From positions 1-64,000 of the forward strand of contig NZ_MBTA01000025.1 in the NCBI RefSeq assembly GCF_003609575.1: 64,000 bases of DNA, in the 5' to 3' direction. Source of the stretch: Pelobium manganitolerans. GTDB lineage: Bacteria > Bacteroidota > Bacteroidia > Sphingobacteriales > Sphingobacteriaceae. A program made the translations under genes and the position numbers. Every line of letters starts with the position of its first letter. The stretch's first letter is position 1. Under the pieces are notes generated by a model. The model was given only the letters and a program-made list of their open reading frames with translations. It had not been told where the DNA came from and did no database searches. Positions 42,802 through 51,529 of this stretch are shown in pieces.

Positions 42802-43327
42802 ATTTTGCAGAACCGTCATCTGCACTGGCATGTTGGATGTTCCATTTGCCCTGCACCTTCAGTACTTTTTCTATTACCTCGCGCACTACGCAGGCACCGC
42901 CGTTGTTTGGTGATATGTAATGACTTACATCTTTTATTTCTTGCACAGCATCAGCCGGAGCTACCGCAATAGAAACCATTTCCATAATTTCCTGATCGGG
43001 CAAATCATCACCAACGTATAAAACTTCACTTGCTTTTAGCTGATGTTTAGCCAAAAACTGCTGAAATAAAGGCATTTTATACGATGCGTTCAGGTAAATA
43101 TCTTGCACCCCTAAACCTTGTAAACGCATTTTTACGGCTTCGGTTTTTGCACCGGTAATTACGCCAATGCGGTAGCCTTTTTTAATAGCCAACTGCATCG
43201 CAAAACCGTCTTTAATATTAAACTGACGCAGTTGCTCGCCCGTTTCTGTCACCAAAATATTGCCGTTAGTTAAAACGCCGTCCACGTCAAAAACAAAAGT
43301 GGTAATGTCTTTTAGCCTGTCTAGCAT
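42800..43327 (-). CDS. kdsC: KDO-8-phosphate phosphatase (HAD family)
   Basis: A 175-residue cap-less HAD phosphatase removing phosphate from KDO-8-P in lipid A/LPS core synthesis. Nucleophile motif FVFDVDGVLTNG, motif II IGVITGAKTEAV and motifs III/IV (VLYVGDDLPDQEIM) are present, with the KdsC substrate loop GGACVVREVIEKVL. Length is normal. Its start overlaps the MarR stop by 1 bp (TAATG), so they are coupled. Confidence 0.92.
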   Translation of the reverse strand: MLDRLKDITTFVFDVDGVLTNGNILVTETGEQLRQFNIKDGFAMQLAIKKGYRIGVITGAKTEAVKMRLQGLGVQDIYLNASYKMPLFQQFLAKHQLKASEVLYVGDDLPDQEIMEMVSIAVAPADAVQEIKDVSHYISPNNGGACVVREVIEKVLKVQGKWNIQHASADDGSAK

Positions 43328-43776
43328 TATCCTCTATATTTATCCAGCAAATCACTTAACTGTTTCGCCTCATCCTCGCTAATGTGTTGCTTAAACTTAG
43401 CCAGCATGGTTTCTTCTAGTTTAATTTTTTCCAATACCTTAAGGCCTTTATCGCTTATTAAAATATCAACCGCACGGCGGTCGCTCTCGCAAGTAGTGCG
43501 TGTTACCAAGCCTTTGGCCACTAAACGGTCCACAATGCGCGATGCATCAGACATTCTGTCTAACATCCGTTCTTTTATGATATTGATGGTTGCCGGTTTA
43601 GGATTTTGGCCACGCAAAATGCGCAGAATATTAAATTGCTGGGGCGTAACTTTGTGTTTAGCCAGCTCGGCTTTAATATAGCCGTTTAACCATGCGTAGG
43701 TATAAATAATGTTTACGGCTGCTTTTTGGTAGTTGTCTGTAAATTTAGAATTCTGTATTTCCTTTTCAATTTCCAT
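43327..43776 (-). CDS. MarR-family transcriptional regulator
   Basis: A 149-residue winged-helix regulator: helices AAVNIIYTYAWLNGYIKAEL, recognition region KHKVTPQQFNILRILRGQNP, wing and RMSDASRIVDRLVAKGLVTR with TCESDRRAVDILISDKG. Its ligand and targets are unknown. The start overlaps the small DUF5522 gene by 11 bp and the stop overlaps kdsC by 1 bp, an unusual spot for a regulator in an LPS/coenzyme A operon. Confidence 0.9.
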   Translation of the reverse strand: MEIEKEIQNSKFTDNYQKAAVNIIYTYAWLNGYIKAELAKHKVTPQQFNILRILRGQNPKPATINIIKERMLDRMSDASRIVDRLVAKGLVTRTTCESDRRAVDILISDKGLKVLEKIKLEETMLAKFKQHISEDEAKQLSDLLDKYRG

Positions 43777-43945
43777 TTCTGTCTAAATTATCCTGTTCGT
43801 TTACGTTTTTGGTTTTCGATTTAGCAAATCGCCAAGGGCAGTGCTTACAACCGTTTTTGCAACAGAAGCCTCTTCTTAGGTGATAAGCCTCGGTAAAAAC
43901 ATAATTACCATCATCGTTAATATAATAATCGATGTTTTTTTGCAA
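43766..43945 (-). CDS. DUF5522-like small cysteine-rich protein (TTG start)
   Basis: A 59-residue gene short enough to be overlooked. It begins with TTG one base after the exonuclease stop and reads QKNIDYYINDDGNYVFTEAY, then HLRRGFCCKNGCKHCPWRFA. The Cys-Cys-x3-Cys-x2-Cys block (Cys28, 29, 33, 36) suggests metal or Fe-S binding. This matches a small family I know as DUF5522, function unknown. It overlaps marR by 11 bp, so coupled translation is expected. The alternative start codons are absent because a stop lies 7 codons upstream. Confidence 0.8.
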   Translation of the reverse strand: MQKNIDYYINDDGNYVFTEAYHLRRGFCCKNGCKHCPWRFAKSKTKNVNEQDNLDRNGN

Positions 43946-43946
43946 A

Positions 43947-44885
43947 CTAAAGAATTTTAACCCTTAACGAAGTTCTAAAATAAGCTTTTAAATGCTCACC
44001 TTCACCATGTGTTGTCCAAATCTCTGATGGATTTACTTCTTTTACAGTATCAAGAATTTCCTGCCAATCGGCATGGTCCGATATAAAAAGTGTTTCATCA
44101 TTGCCGTGCTGCAGGTTTTGCCAGCCCGAAGCAAAAATCTTAGTCACTCCAAAAGCATTCCGATAGCTCCTAAACGTTAACGGCGGCACCATGTAAACCT
44201 GTTGTTGGTTATTATTTTTAAGCCATTTTCTATCATAATGCTGAAAAGACCCCAAGTTTACACCGTGCTTTTGATACAGCTGATGCACCGGAAAAATAGA
44301 ATAATGCAAATGAATTTTCTTTTGCAGACAGTGCTTGTTAATGAGCTGTGTAATGCGTTGCGCTTTGCCTAAGCCGTAAACCCCGAGCATAATATTGCCA
44401 CTGATGTTGTTGAGTTTAGCTATTTCCGTTTCCGGATTAGGGTGTTGCGTAGCAGGATGTGCAAAGGTGGTTTCCGTAATTAAAACATCTGCTTTACATA
44501 AAACTGCGGCTTCGCAAGTTTCGTCTGGTTGCAATTTAAAGTCGCCTGTGTATAGGTAAATGCAGTTTTGGTAGGTCATTTTTACCATTGCCGAGCCTAA
44601 AATATGTCCGGCAGGTAAAAGTTCCAATTGCACCTCTCCTATCTCAAAATTTTGGCGGTAATCTAAGATCTGAAAAATTGCTCCGGCATTTTTTTTAAAA
44701 CGCAAACGCATTAAATCGGCGGTAAAAGCGCTGCAGTAGATATTTTGGTTACCCGCTTTTGCGTGGTCTCCGTGTGCATGAGATATTACCGCGTTTTTGA
44801 CCGGCACTTGCGGGTCCAGGTAAAAATCTGCGTATTTGCAATAAAGCCCTTCTTTGCTGTTTACGATAAAGTCGGATAAAATCAT
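43947..44885 (-). CDS. MBL-fold exonuclease of the DNA-ligase-associated type
   Basis: A 312-residue metallo-beta-lactamase-fold nuclease like the exonuclease found with LigD-type ligase and helicase genes. Metal motifs: SHAHGDHAKAGNQ, PAGHILGSAMVK, YTGDFKLQPDE, ETTFAHPATQ and SDHADWQEI. It should process DNA or RNA ends in repair. No ligase or DEXH helicase lies in this window, so it appears separated from its usual partners. The CoaE gene ends 3 bp upstream. Confidence 0.82.
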   Translation of the reverse strand: MILSDFIVNSKEGLYCKYADFYLDPQVPVKNAVISHAHGDHAKAGNQNIYCSAFTADLMRLRFKKNAGAIFQILDYRQNFEIGEVQLELLPAGHILGSAMVKMTYQNCIYLYTGDFKLQPDETCEAAVLCKADVLITETTFAHPATQHPNPETEIAKLNNISGNIMLGVYGLGKAQRITQLINKHCLQKKIHLHYSIFPVHQLYQKHGVNLGSFQHYDRKWLKNNNQQQVYMVPPLTFRSYRNAFGVTKIFASGWQNLQHGNDETLFISDHADWQEILDTVKEVNPSEIWTTHGEGEHLKAYFRTSLRVKIL

Positions 44886-44888
44886 TTT

Positions 44889-45494
44889 TTATTGCTGTGC
44901 GCCACCAGAGGCTTTATCTAAAAAAACTTGGTGTAAGTGTAAAACTTGCGGAATTAAGAGTTGTGTGCCGTTGTTATCGATTACAAAATCTGCTTTATTC
45001 AAACGTTCTTGCTCACTCAGCTGATTGCGCATTCGGGCTTCAACTTTGTCGTGTGTTACGCCATCGCGCTCCATCACGCGTTTAATACGCAAATCTTCAT
45101 CCGCACTTACCAAGATATTAAAATCATTTTGCCGGTAAGATCCGCTTTCGAAAAGCAGCGCTGCTTCTTTCAAAACATAGGAACTTTTTTGCTGGCTTGC
45201 CCAAACGTCCATCGCTCTAAAAACAGCGGGGTGTACGTACGAATTCAGCTTTTCCAGTTCCTGCTTGTTATTAAAAACGATGTCAGAAACGTGTTTCCGG
45301 TTTAGGCTACCGTTATCAAAATAAGCTTTGTTACCAAAGGCTCCCTTCACTTGCGCAATTAGCACAGCATCAGTCACCATTAAATCTTTTGCGACAGTAT
45401 CTGCATAAAACACCGGAACGCCCAGCAAACTGAAAATTTGGCAAACCGTTGTTTTACCGCTGCCTATACCGCCTGTGATGCCTATTTTCAACAT
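44889..45494 (-). CDS. coaE: Dephospho-CoA kinase
   Basis: A 201-residue P-loop kinase for the last step of coenzyme A synthesis. Walker A GITGGIGSGKTTVCQIF, PVFYADTVAKDLM (Asp), HPAVFRAMDVW and LLFESGSYRQND, with LID region RMRNQLSEQERLNKADFVIDN. Full length. Its ATG overlaps the YbbR stop codon by 1 bp. Confidence 0.94.
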   Translation of the reverse strand: MLKIGITGGIGSGKTTVCQIFSLLGVPVFYADTVAKDLMVTDAVLIAQVKGAFGNKAYFDNGSLNRKHVSDIVFNNKQELEKLNSYVHPAVFRAMDVWASQQKSSYVLKEAALLFESGSYRQNDFNILVSADEDLRIKRVMERDGVTHDKVEARMRNQLSEQERLNKADFVIDNNGTQLLIPQVLHLHQVFLDKASGGAQQ

Positions 45495-46441
45495 TATTTT
45501 TTGATGATAAACCGAACTTGCGACGGCTCTACCGCGCGGATGCGCGCAAAAGATTTACGTTTTACAATTTTTATGGGCAACATATTTGCGCCGTAATTTT
45601 TCCAGATGCTTAAATCAACCACGGCTTCAAAATCATCTTCCACGGCATTCTCAAAATCTGATAAAGAAACCATAAAGGTAACTTTCACCCGCTCTGGGAT
45701 TAATTTCACATTATAATACTGCGTGTTGTTGACAACGCGGATGGGAAGGTAAAGTTGCTTCTCGGTAAACTGCTCTACCGGAATTTTCACCTCTGTTAGA
45801 GGCGGAAAAATGGTGATGTTTGGCGCGCTGGCTTTATGCAATGCGATTTTGTCTGTTACGGTATTGCTGATGTTTTCGCGTACGAAACTATCTGTTTCCC
45901 AATAACTGATGTTATGCAAGGCTTCCGCTGGCCCGGTAACAGTTACCGAATCGGGTTTTAACTCAATTTTACCCGATTGCCCATACTGTTTCACAAAACT
46001 GAGCTTACTAACCAAGCGCACCGGCACTTTTTTTACTTTACGTGTAGAAAAATCAAAATATAAGGTATCTGGGTTTACGCTTACAATTTTTTGTTCGGAT
46101 GAGTAAGCCGCGTTTATAGCCCGCATCTGATCGGTAAAGGTGACGTAATTGCGCTTGCTTAAACCGGTTAAATCCACCTTCACGTCGCGCGGGTAAAGCC
46201 TTAATCGGGTAAACAGCAACTGCCATCCGGTGCCTTGCACGGTTAAGGTAACCGTATCTGATTGCAAGGGGTTAAAAGCTTTGTTAACCGGCAGGTTTTT
46301 AAAATTAACAACGGTTTTTACCTCGTACTCGTACTTACCCGATAACGAAAAAAACAGCCACGTGATTACGGCCAAAATCAGACATGTGAAAAATATACTG
46401 ATTTTGCGCCTTTCTGCCGCTGTTAGTTTAATTAATGCCAT
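45494..46441 (-). CDS. YbbR-domain membrane-anchored protein
   Basis: A 315-residue protein with one N-terminal membrane helix (ISIFFTCLILAVITWLFFSL) and an extracytoplasmic beta-rich region with YbbR-like repeats (NLPVNKAFNPLQSDTVTLTV, KVPVRLVSKLSFVKQYGQ, KPDSVTVTGPAEAL). In Firmicutes YbbR proteins regulate di-adenylate cyclase (CdaR), but no cdaA is adjacent here, so that role is not shown. Placed between yajC and coaE; a hairpin terminator lies upstream. Confidence 0.8.
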   Translation of the reverse strand: MALIKLTAAERRKISIFFTCLILAVITWLFFSLSGKYEYEVKTVVNFKNLPVNKAFNPLQSDTVTLTVQGTGWQLLFTRLRLYPRDVKVDLTGLSKRNYVTFTDQMRAINAAYSSEQKIVSVNPDTLYFDFSTRKVKKVPVRLVSKLSFVKQYGQSGKIELKPDSVTVTGPAEALHNISYWETDSFVRENISNTVTDKIALHKASAPNITIFPPLTEVKIPVEQFTEKQLYLPIRVVNNTQYYNVKLIPERVKVTFMVSLSDFENAVEDDFEAVVDLSIWKNYGANMLPIKIVKRKSFARIRAVEPSQVRFIIKK

Positions 46442-46483
46442 GTAGCTTTTAAATCAACGAGTTGCTGTTAGAGGTAAAAATAA

Positions 46484-46520
46484 AAAAAATGCCGTTTTTG
46501 TTCAAAAACGGCATTTTTTA
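46484..46520. terminator. Bidirectional terminator between yajC and the YbbR gene
   Basis: ATGCCGTTTTT (46489-46499) pairs with AAAAACGGCAT (46504-46514) around a 4-nt loop, flanked by A and T runs on both sides. For the minus strand it ends the nusB-DUF1573-yajC segment; partial read-through to the YbbR gene is possible. Confidence 0.85.
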
Positions 46521-46534
46521 CTAATCTACTAGTC

Positions 46535-46837
46535 TTACTTGTTCAATTCTTTTGACGAGTCTAAAGAAACGGCAGCTTTATCAAATCTGATTTTAGCACC
46601 GCTTTCCATCTCCAATAAAAAAGTAGTTTCGTTCATTTCTACAATTTTGCCGTGTATGCCGGCAGTAGTAATTACTTTATCGCCTTTTTTTAGTTCGGCA
46701 ATAAACTTTTTATGGTCTTTTGCTTTTTTCATCTGTGGCCTAATCATGAAGAAGTAAAACACAACCACAATCAGGATCATCGGCAAGAAATTCATCACCT
46801 CGCTCGATACTTGTAACAACACAAAATTTAACAACAT
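46535..46837 (-). CDS. yajC: Preprotein translocase subunit YajC
   Basis: A 100-residue single-pass inner-membrane protein associating with SecDF. N-terminal helix (LPMILIVVVFYFFMIRPQMK) and the GDKVITTAGIHGKIVEMN core are diagnostic. An ATG at 46837 is preferred to a TTG at 46846. It follows the DUF1573 gene by a short gap and is co-transcribed with it. Confidence 0.95.
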   Translation of the reverse strand: MLLNFVLLQVSSEVMNFLPMILIVVVFYFFMIRPQMKKAKDHKKFIAELKKGDKVITTAGIHGKIVEMNETTFLLEMESGAKIRFDKAAVSLDSSKELNK

Positions 46838-46849
46838 ATTTATCAATTA

Positions 46850-47275
46850 TTATTTTACTACTTCACCTATTAAATGCACCTGGGTGTTTGCAGGGATGGT
46901 ATTTGCCACAATGGTGACCACTTTATCTTGCAAACCTTCTTTACCGGCGCTATTAAACACTACTTTTATTACGCTAGAACCGCCCGCCGGAATAGGATCT
47001 TTGGAAAACTCCGGAACGGTACATCCGCAGGTGGCGTGTGCGTCTTTGATAATCAAAGGAGATTTCCCTGTGTTTTCAAACTTAAAATTGTACGAAACGC
47101 TTTCGCCCTGCTTAATCTTGCCGAATTCATAAACGTCTTTCTCGAATTTTATTACCGGTGCGCTGGCAGGGTCAACCGCGCTGGCAGTGCTATCTGCACC
47201 AGCTTGATTTTTCACGTTATTGTTGCAAGCGGCGAAAATTACCGCTAACATTGCTCCAAAAATTAATTTTTTCAT
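46850..47275 (-). CDS. DUF1573 lipoprotein
   Basis: A 141-residue lipoprotein (lipobox VIFAACNNN) with the DUF1573 domain: VIKFEKDVYEFGKIKQGESV, ENTGKSPLIIKDAHATCGCT and PAGGSSVIKVVFNSAGKEG. Immunoglobulin-like periplasmic domain; the Cys-Gly-Cys may bind metal. Function unknown. It lies 26 bp after nusB and 12 bp before yajC. Confidence 0.9.
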   Translation of the reverse strand: MKKLIFGAMLAVIFAACNNNVKNQAGADSTASAVDPASAPVIKFEKDVYEFGKIKQGESVSYNFKFENTGKSPLIIKDAHATCGCTVPEFSKDPIPAGGSSVIKVVFNSAGKEGLQDKVVTIVANTIPANTQVHLIGEVVK

Positions 47276-47301
47276 CCTTTAAAATTACTTATTGTATAGG
47301 T

Positions 47302-48246
47302 TTAATCTACTAAACCCCGTCCGTATTTTTTTATTTTACCTTGCTCTTTCAGCTCTGCCAATACTTTGTCTAAAATACCGTTGATAAAAACATTGCTTTT
47401 TGGTGTGCTAAACTCTTTTGCAATCTCTAAATATTCGTTAATGGTTACCTTTACCGGGATGTTGGTAAAATAGATGAGTTCTGCCAGCGCCATTTTCATC
47501 AAAATCACATCTAGCAAGGCAATCCGCTCGGCGTCCCAATTTTTTGTTTTTCCGCTAATCAATTTCTGAAAAGCGTCATCATGTGCAATAGTTTTCTGAA
47601 ATAAATCTACGATAAACTCCCTGTCTTCTATCCAACTTGCACTAATTTGAGCTAGTTTCTGCTCACCAACTTCTGACGAGAAATTTTTCAGGGTTTTAGC
47701 AATCATCGCCTGAAGAACATCTTGGTCCACCTGCCAGTTTAAGTGCGCTTCTTCTAAAGCTTGTTGGGCAAGCGTCGATTTTAGAATTACCTTTTTAAAG
47801 ATAAACTTAATAATGTCTTTATCGCTAGATAAATCATCATCTGTTTTAAGCAGGTACTGCTTGTATTCTTCGCTGTTTTTTAGCGTGTTAAAAAGCGATT
47901 TAGCCAACTCGGGATCAAAGTTCCAGGAAACCTTGTACTTTTTAACCGCATCTACATACTCGGTATTTTTTAGTAGCAACTGGATAAAACGGTTATCTAA
48001 AATTTTGAGGTTAGCGTTTAAGTCTTCCTCGCTAGGCAGATGCTTGTTAGCCCTATCGGTTGCGTCAGTTTCTGCATATTGTGCCACATCAACAATCAAG
48101 GTTAACAGGCTAATGTACATTTCAAAAACTTTGTCAACACTGGCTAAAAGGTTTTTTTCTTGCTTGCGGATGTCTTTAACGTCCGATTGCTCAAACGCGT
48201 ACAGCATTTGCATTACCTTAACCCTTAGGTGCCTTCTATTTAACAT
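47302..48246 (-). CDS. nusB: Transcription antitermination factor NusB, long form
   Basis: A 314-residue protein. N-terminal NusB motif MLNRRHLRVKVMQMLYAFEQ and the C-terminal NusB domain (WDAERIALLDVILMKMALAE, KVTINEYLEIAKEFSTPKSN, FINGILDKVL) are separated by about 130 extra residues. E. coli NusB is about 140, and this extension is typical in Bacteroidota. It binds boxA RNA with S10 and assists rRNA transcription. Confidence 0.94.
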   Translation of the reverse strand: MLNRRHLRVKVMQMLYAFEQSDVKDIRKQEKNLLASVDKVFEMYISLLTLIVDVAQYAETDATDRANKHLPSEEDLNANLKILDNRFIQLLLKNTEYVDAVKKYKVSWNFDPELAKSLFNTLKNSEEYKQYLLKTDDDLSSDKDIIKFIFKKVILKSTLAQQALEEAHLNWQVDQDVLQAMIAKTLKNFSSEVGEQKLAQISASWIEDREFIVDLFQKTIAHDDAFQKLISGKTKNWDAERIALLDVILMKMALAELIYFTNIPVKVTINEYLEIAKEFSTPKSNVFINGILDKVLAELKEQGKIKKYGRGLVD

Positions 48247-48355
48247 ATTTTAAAGAACGATTTTTTTAATTTTTTAAGTCCACCATGTAATACCCAGGGC
48301 AAACTAATCTAATATTTTTGTTTTTATGGCTAAGCCTTTTATGCAGCCGCCAGTT

Positions 48356-49444
48356 TTAAAAACTTGCTTTTATTTTTTTAATATCCGCAATGCGCTTTTC
48401 GGCAATTTTATTTGCGGCGATATTAGTTGGTATTTTTTCTGTTTTTGATTTTTTAAGCACGTTTCGGGTGGCATCGTAAATATTCTCTGCCAGTTGCATG
48501 GTCCTTTTTTTATTGTAGCCCGCAAGTTCAGAGTAGCAATTGATTAATCCGCCTGCGTTAATCAAATAATCTGGCGCAAACAATATCCCTTTGTCCAATA
48601 ACCTTTGGCCGTCTTCTTTCTCATCTGCCAATTGGTTATTGGCAGAACCAGCGATGACACCGCACTTCATTTTAGAGATGGTTTCGGCATTTACGGTAGC
48701 ACCCAAAGCGCAAGGTGCGTAAACATCAAAATCCAAATCGAACAAGTTGTTGTTATTTACTACCTCGGCACCGTACATTTTGGCAACCCGGCGCAGGCGT
48801 TCTTCGTTAATATCGCTTACATAAACTTTGGCGTTTTCTTGCCTAAGTAAGCTCACCAAATGCTCGCCAACATGCCCGGTGCCTTGCACCGCAACGGTAC
48901 GTCCGGCTAGGCTATCGGTACCAAAAAGCTCTTTTACAGAGGCTTTAATGCCCATAAAAACACCTTTTGCTGTAACGGGCGAAGGGTCTCCGCTACCGCC
49001 GATGGATTCTGAAACGCCGGTAACGTATTTGGTTTCCATACGGATGTACTCCATATCTTTTACGCCCGTGCCTACTTCTTCTGCCGTAATGAAAGATCCG
49101 TTTAAATTTTCGATAAAGCGGCCAAAACGGCGCATCAAAGCCTCTGTTTTGTCGGTACGGCTATCGCCGATAATCACCGCTTTGCCACCGCCTAAGTTTA
49201 AACCGGTGATTGCCGCTTTGTAGGTCATCGCCTGCGACAAACGCAAAACATCATACAAAGCCTCCGCTTCTGTAGCGTAGGACCACATGCGGGTGCCCCC
49301 AACAGCTGGCCCTAAAGTGGTATCATGTATGGCTATAATGGCCCGTAAACCGGTATCCGCATCGCTACAAAAAACCACTTTTTGATGACCAAAAGTGCTG
49401 AGTTGGTTAAAAATTGAATTCTCTTCGAGCTGGATTGACGACAT
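48356..49444 (-). CDS. Leucine/branched-chain amino acid dehydrogenase
   Basis: A 362-residue NAD-dependent oxidative deaminase. Substrate domain GPAVGGTRMWSY, catalytic Lys in GLNLGGGKAVIIGD, ITAEEVGTGVKDMEYI; Rossmann motif VAVQGTGHVGEHLV followed by YVSDINEERL (Asp supports NAD). This is the leucine/valine/phenylalanine class rather than glutamate dehydrogenase. Single-gene unit with an exact -7 box at 49483-49476. Confidence 0.92.
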   Translation of the reverse strand: MSSIQLEENSIFNQLSTFGHQKVVFCSDADTGLRAIIAIHDTTLGPAVGGTRMWSYATEAEALYDVLRLSQAMTYKAAITGLNLGGGKAVIIGDSRTDKTEALMRRFGRFIENLNGSFITAEEVGTGVKDMEYIRMETKYVTGVSESIGGSGDPSPVTAKGVFMGIKASVKELFGTDSLAGRTVAVQGTGHVGEHLVSLLRQENAKVYVSDINEERLRRVAKMYGAEVVNNNNLFDLDFDVYAPCALGATVNAETISKMKCGVIAGSANNQLADEKEDGQRLLDKGILFAPDYLINAGGLINCYSELAGYNKKRTMQLAENIYDATRNVLKKSKTEKIPTNIAANKIAEKRIADIKKIKASF

Positions 49445-49475
49445 ATTGAAGTGAATGTTTAGCTACAGTTCTGCG

Positions 49476-49483
49476 CAAAAGTA
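49476..49483 (-). promoter_or_regulatory. Leucine dehydrogenase -7 box (TACTTTTG)
   Basis: An exact TAnnTTTG match on the minus strand, with a predicted leader of about 28 nt before the ATG at 49444. Confidence 0.5.
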
Positions 49484-49641
49484 GCGGTTTTTTTTATTTG
49501 TTTTAGCGGTTACCGAAAGAATTGAGCAAAATGACATTGGAATAGAGCGCATATCGCTTTAGGCCGACCGGAGTTTTTTGGTTACAAAGTCAGAAATTGC
49601 GCTATTTTATGCAGGGTGTTAAAGCCGCGGTTGCAAAAGCT

Positions 49642-49649
49642 TATATTTG
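49642..49649 (+). promoter_or_regulatory. ABC exporter -7 box (TATATTTG)
   Basis: An exact TAnnTTTG match 11 nt before the ATG at 49661, with a predicted leader of about 8 nt. Confidence 0.5.
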
Positions 49650-49660
49650 TGCGTATTTAA

Positions 49661-51448
49661 ATGAAAGAACTCTCGTACCTCAATAAATTTTTTTTGAAAT
49701 ACAAATGGCAGCTTCTGCCGGGCGTATTTTTTGTGGTGATATCTAACCTTTTTGCGGTATTACCGGCGCAAATTATCCGTATCGCGTTTGATTTGGTAAA
49801 AGAAAATATTGCCGTTTACCGCTTATTTAACGGCTTTGATAAACAAGGCCTTATTTACGATATTTTTGCCAATAGCCTGCTGTTTTTTGGTGCTTTGGTT
49901 ATTTTGATGGCGGTTATACGCGGTTTGTTTTTGTTTTTTATGCGGCAAACCATCATCCTCACCTCGCGCCATATCGAATACGACCTAAAAAACGAGATTT
50001 ACCAGCATTATCAAGAACTGTCTTTAGCTTTTTACCGCCGCAACAATACCGGCGATTTAATGAACCGTGTTACCGAAGATGTAAGCCGCGTGCGGATGTA
50101 TATTGGTCCCGCAATTATGTACACCATTAACACGTTGGTGCTGTTTATTTTAATCATCGGCGCTATGGTATCGGTTAACTTAAAATTGGCTGTTTACAGT
50201 TTGATACCCTTGCCGTTGCTGGCCCTTACCATTTATTTCGTAAACAGCATCATCAACCAAAAAAGTGAGGAAATACAGCGCCGTTTAAGTACGCTTTCGT
50301 CTTTTGTGCAAGAAACCTTTTCGGGTATTAGGGTGGTTAAATCATACGTGAAAGAAGATTTTATACGCGCGGGGTTCGAGTCGCAGAGCGAAGCTTACAA
50401 ACAAGAGTCTTTGTCGCTGGTAAAAATACAGGCTTACTTTTACCCCATAATGCTGTTGATGGTGGGTTTAAGCACCATTATTACCGTTTATATTGGGGGC
50501 TTGCAGGTAATGGACGGCCGAATTACTGCCGGAAATATTGCCGAATTTATAGTGTATGTTACGCAACTCACTTTTCCGGTAACTTCCTTGGGCTGGGTAA
50601 CTTCGCTTATTCAACGCGCGGCCGCATCGCAAAAGCGTATTAATGAGTTTTTGAAAACCGAGCCGGAAATCAGCAATCCAAACCCCAACCCTTTTTACCT
50701 CAAGGGCGATGTGGAGTTCAAAAACGTAAGCTTTACCTATCCAGACACAGGGATACAGGCTTTGAAAAATGTATCGTTCCGGATTAATAAAGGTGAATTG
50801 CTGGCCATCATCGGCAAAACCGGCTCTGGAAAATCTACCATTGCTAATTTGTTGATGCGGATGTACGATGTGAACCAAGGCGAAATTTTAATTGACGGGC
50901 AAAACATTAAGTACATTAATTTGGAGGCCTACCGCAGCAAAACCGGCTTTGTACCGCAAGAGGTTTTTTTATTTTCTGATACTATTGCCCGGAATATTGC
51001 TTTTGGCCAAGATGAGCTGGATATGGCTACGGTGGAGCAGGCGGCCAAAGATGCGGCAGTTTATAAAAACATTGAAGCCTTTGATAAAAAGTTTGAAACC
51101 TTTATTGGCGAGCGGGGCATTACCCTATCTGGCGGGCAAAAACAGCGTATTTCTATTGCACGTGCCATTATTAAAGAACCCGAGATTTTAATTTTTGATG
51201 ATTGCTTGTCGGCTGTGGACACCAAAACAGAGGAGGAGATTTTGCGCAGTTTAGGCAAAGTGATGAAAGACAAAACAAGCGTTTTAATTGCCCACCGCGT
51301 ATCTACTATTAAAAATGCAGATCAGATTTTAGTTTTAGATGAGGGCGAAATAGCCGAGCACGGCACGCACAGCAAATTGATGAAAGAACGGGGACTGTAC
51401 TTTGAGCTTTACGAAAAGCAGTTGCTAGAAGAGCAAGAATTATCTTAA
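49661..51448 (+). CDS. MsbA-like ABC exporter with Asp in place of the catalytic Glu
   Basis: A 595-residue half-transporter: six membrane helices (residues ~1-330) with the coupling region EIQRRLSTLSSFVQETFSGI, then an ATPase with Walker A (IIGKTGSGKSTIANLL), Q-loop (FVPQEVFLFSDT), signature (TLSGGQKQRISIARAI) and H-loop (VLIAHRVSTI). Walker B reads LIFDDCLSAVD, so the usual catalytic Glu is Asp, as in the degenerate site of heterodimeric exporters; a partner gene is not adjacent. Substrate could be lipid A precursor or a drug. Confidence 0.9.
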   Translation: MKELSYLNKFFLKYKWQLLPGVFFVVISNLFAVLPAQIIRIAFDLVKENIAVYRLFNGFDKQGLIYDIFANSLLFFGALVILMAVIRGLFLFFMRQTIILTSRHIEYDLKNEIYQHYQELSLAFYRRNNTGDLMNRVTEDVSRVRMYIGPAIMYTINTLVLFILIIGAMVSVNLKLAVYSLIPLPLLALTIYFVNSIINQKSEEIQRRLSTLSSFVQETFSGIRVVKSYVKEDFIRAGFESQSEAYKQESLSLVKIQAYFYPIMLLMVGLSTIITVYIGGLQVMDGRITAGNIAEFIVYVTQLTFPVTSLGWVTSLIQRAAASQKRINEFLKTEPEISNPNPNPFYLKGDVEFKNVSFTYPDTGIQALKNVSFRINKGELLAIIGKTGSGKSTIANLLMRMYDVNQGEILIDGQNIKYINLEAYRSKTGFVPQEVFLFSDTIARNIAFGQDELDMATVEQAAKDAAVYKNIEAFDKKFETFIGERGITLSGGQKQRISIARAIIKEPEILIFDDCLSAVDTKTEEEILRSLGKVMKDKTSVLIAHRVSTIKNADQILVLDEGEIAEHGTHSKLMKERGLYFELYEKQLLEEQELS

Positions 51449-51529
51449 AAGATTGATGTTAAGAATTTGGAAGTTTAATATTTTCTTTCTTTATTTAGGC
51501 CGTCAAATTTAAAAACAAACAACACATCA

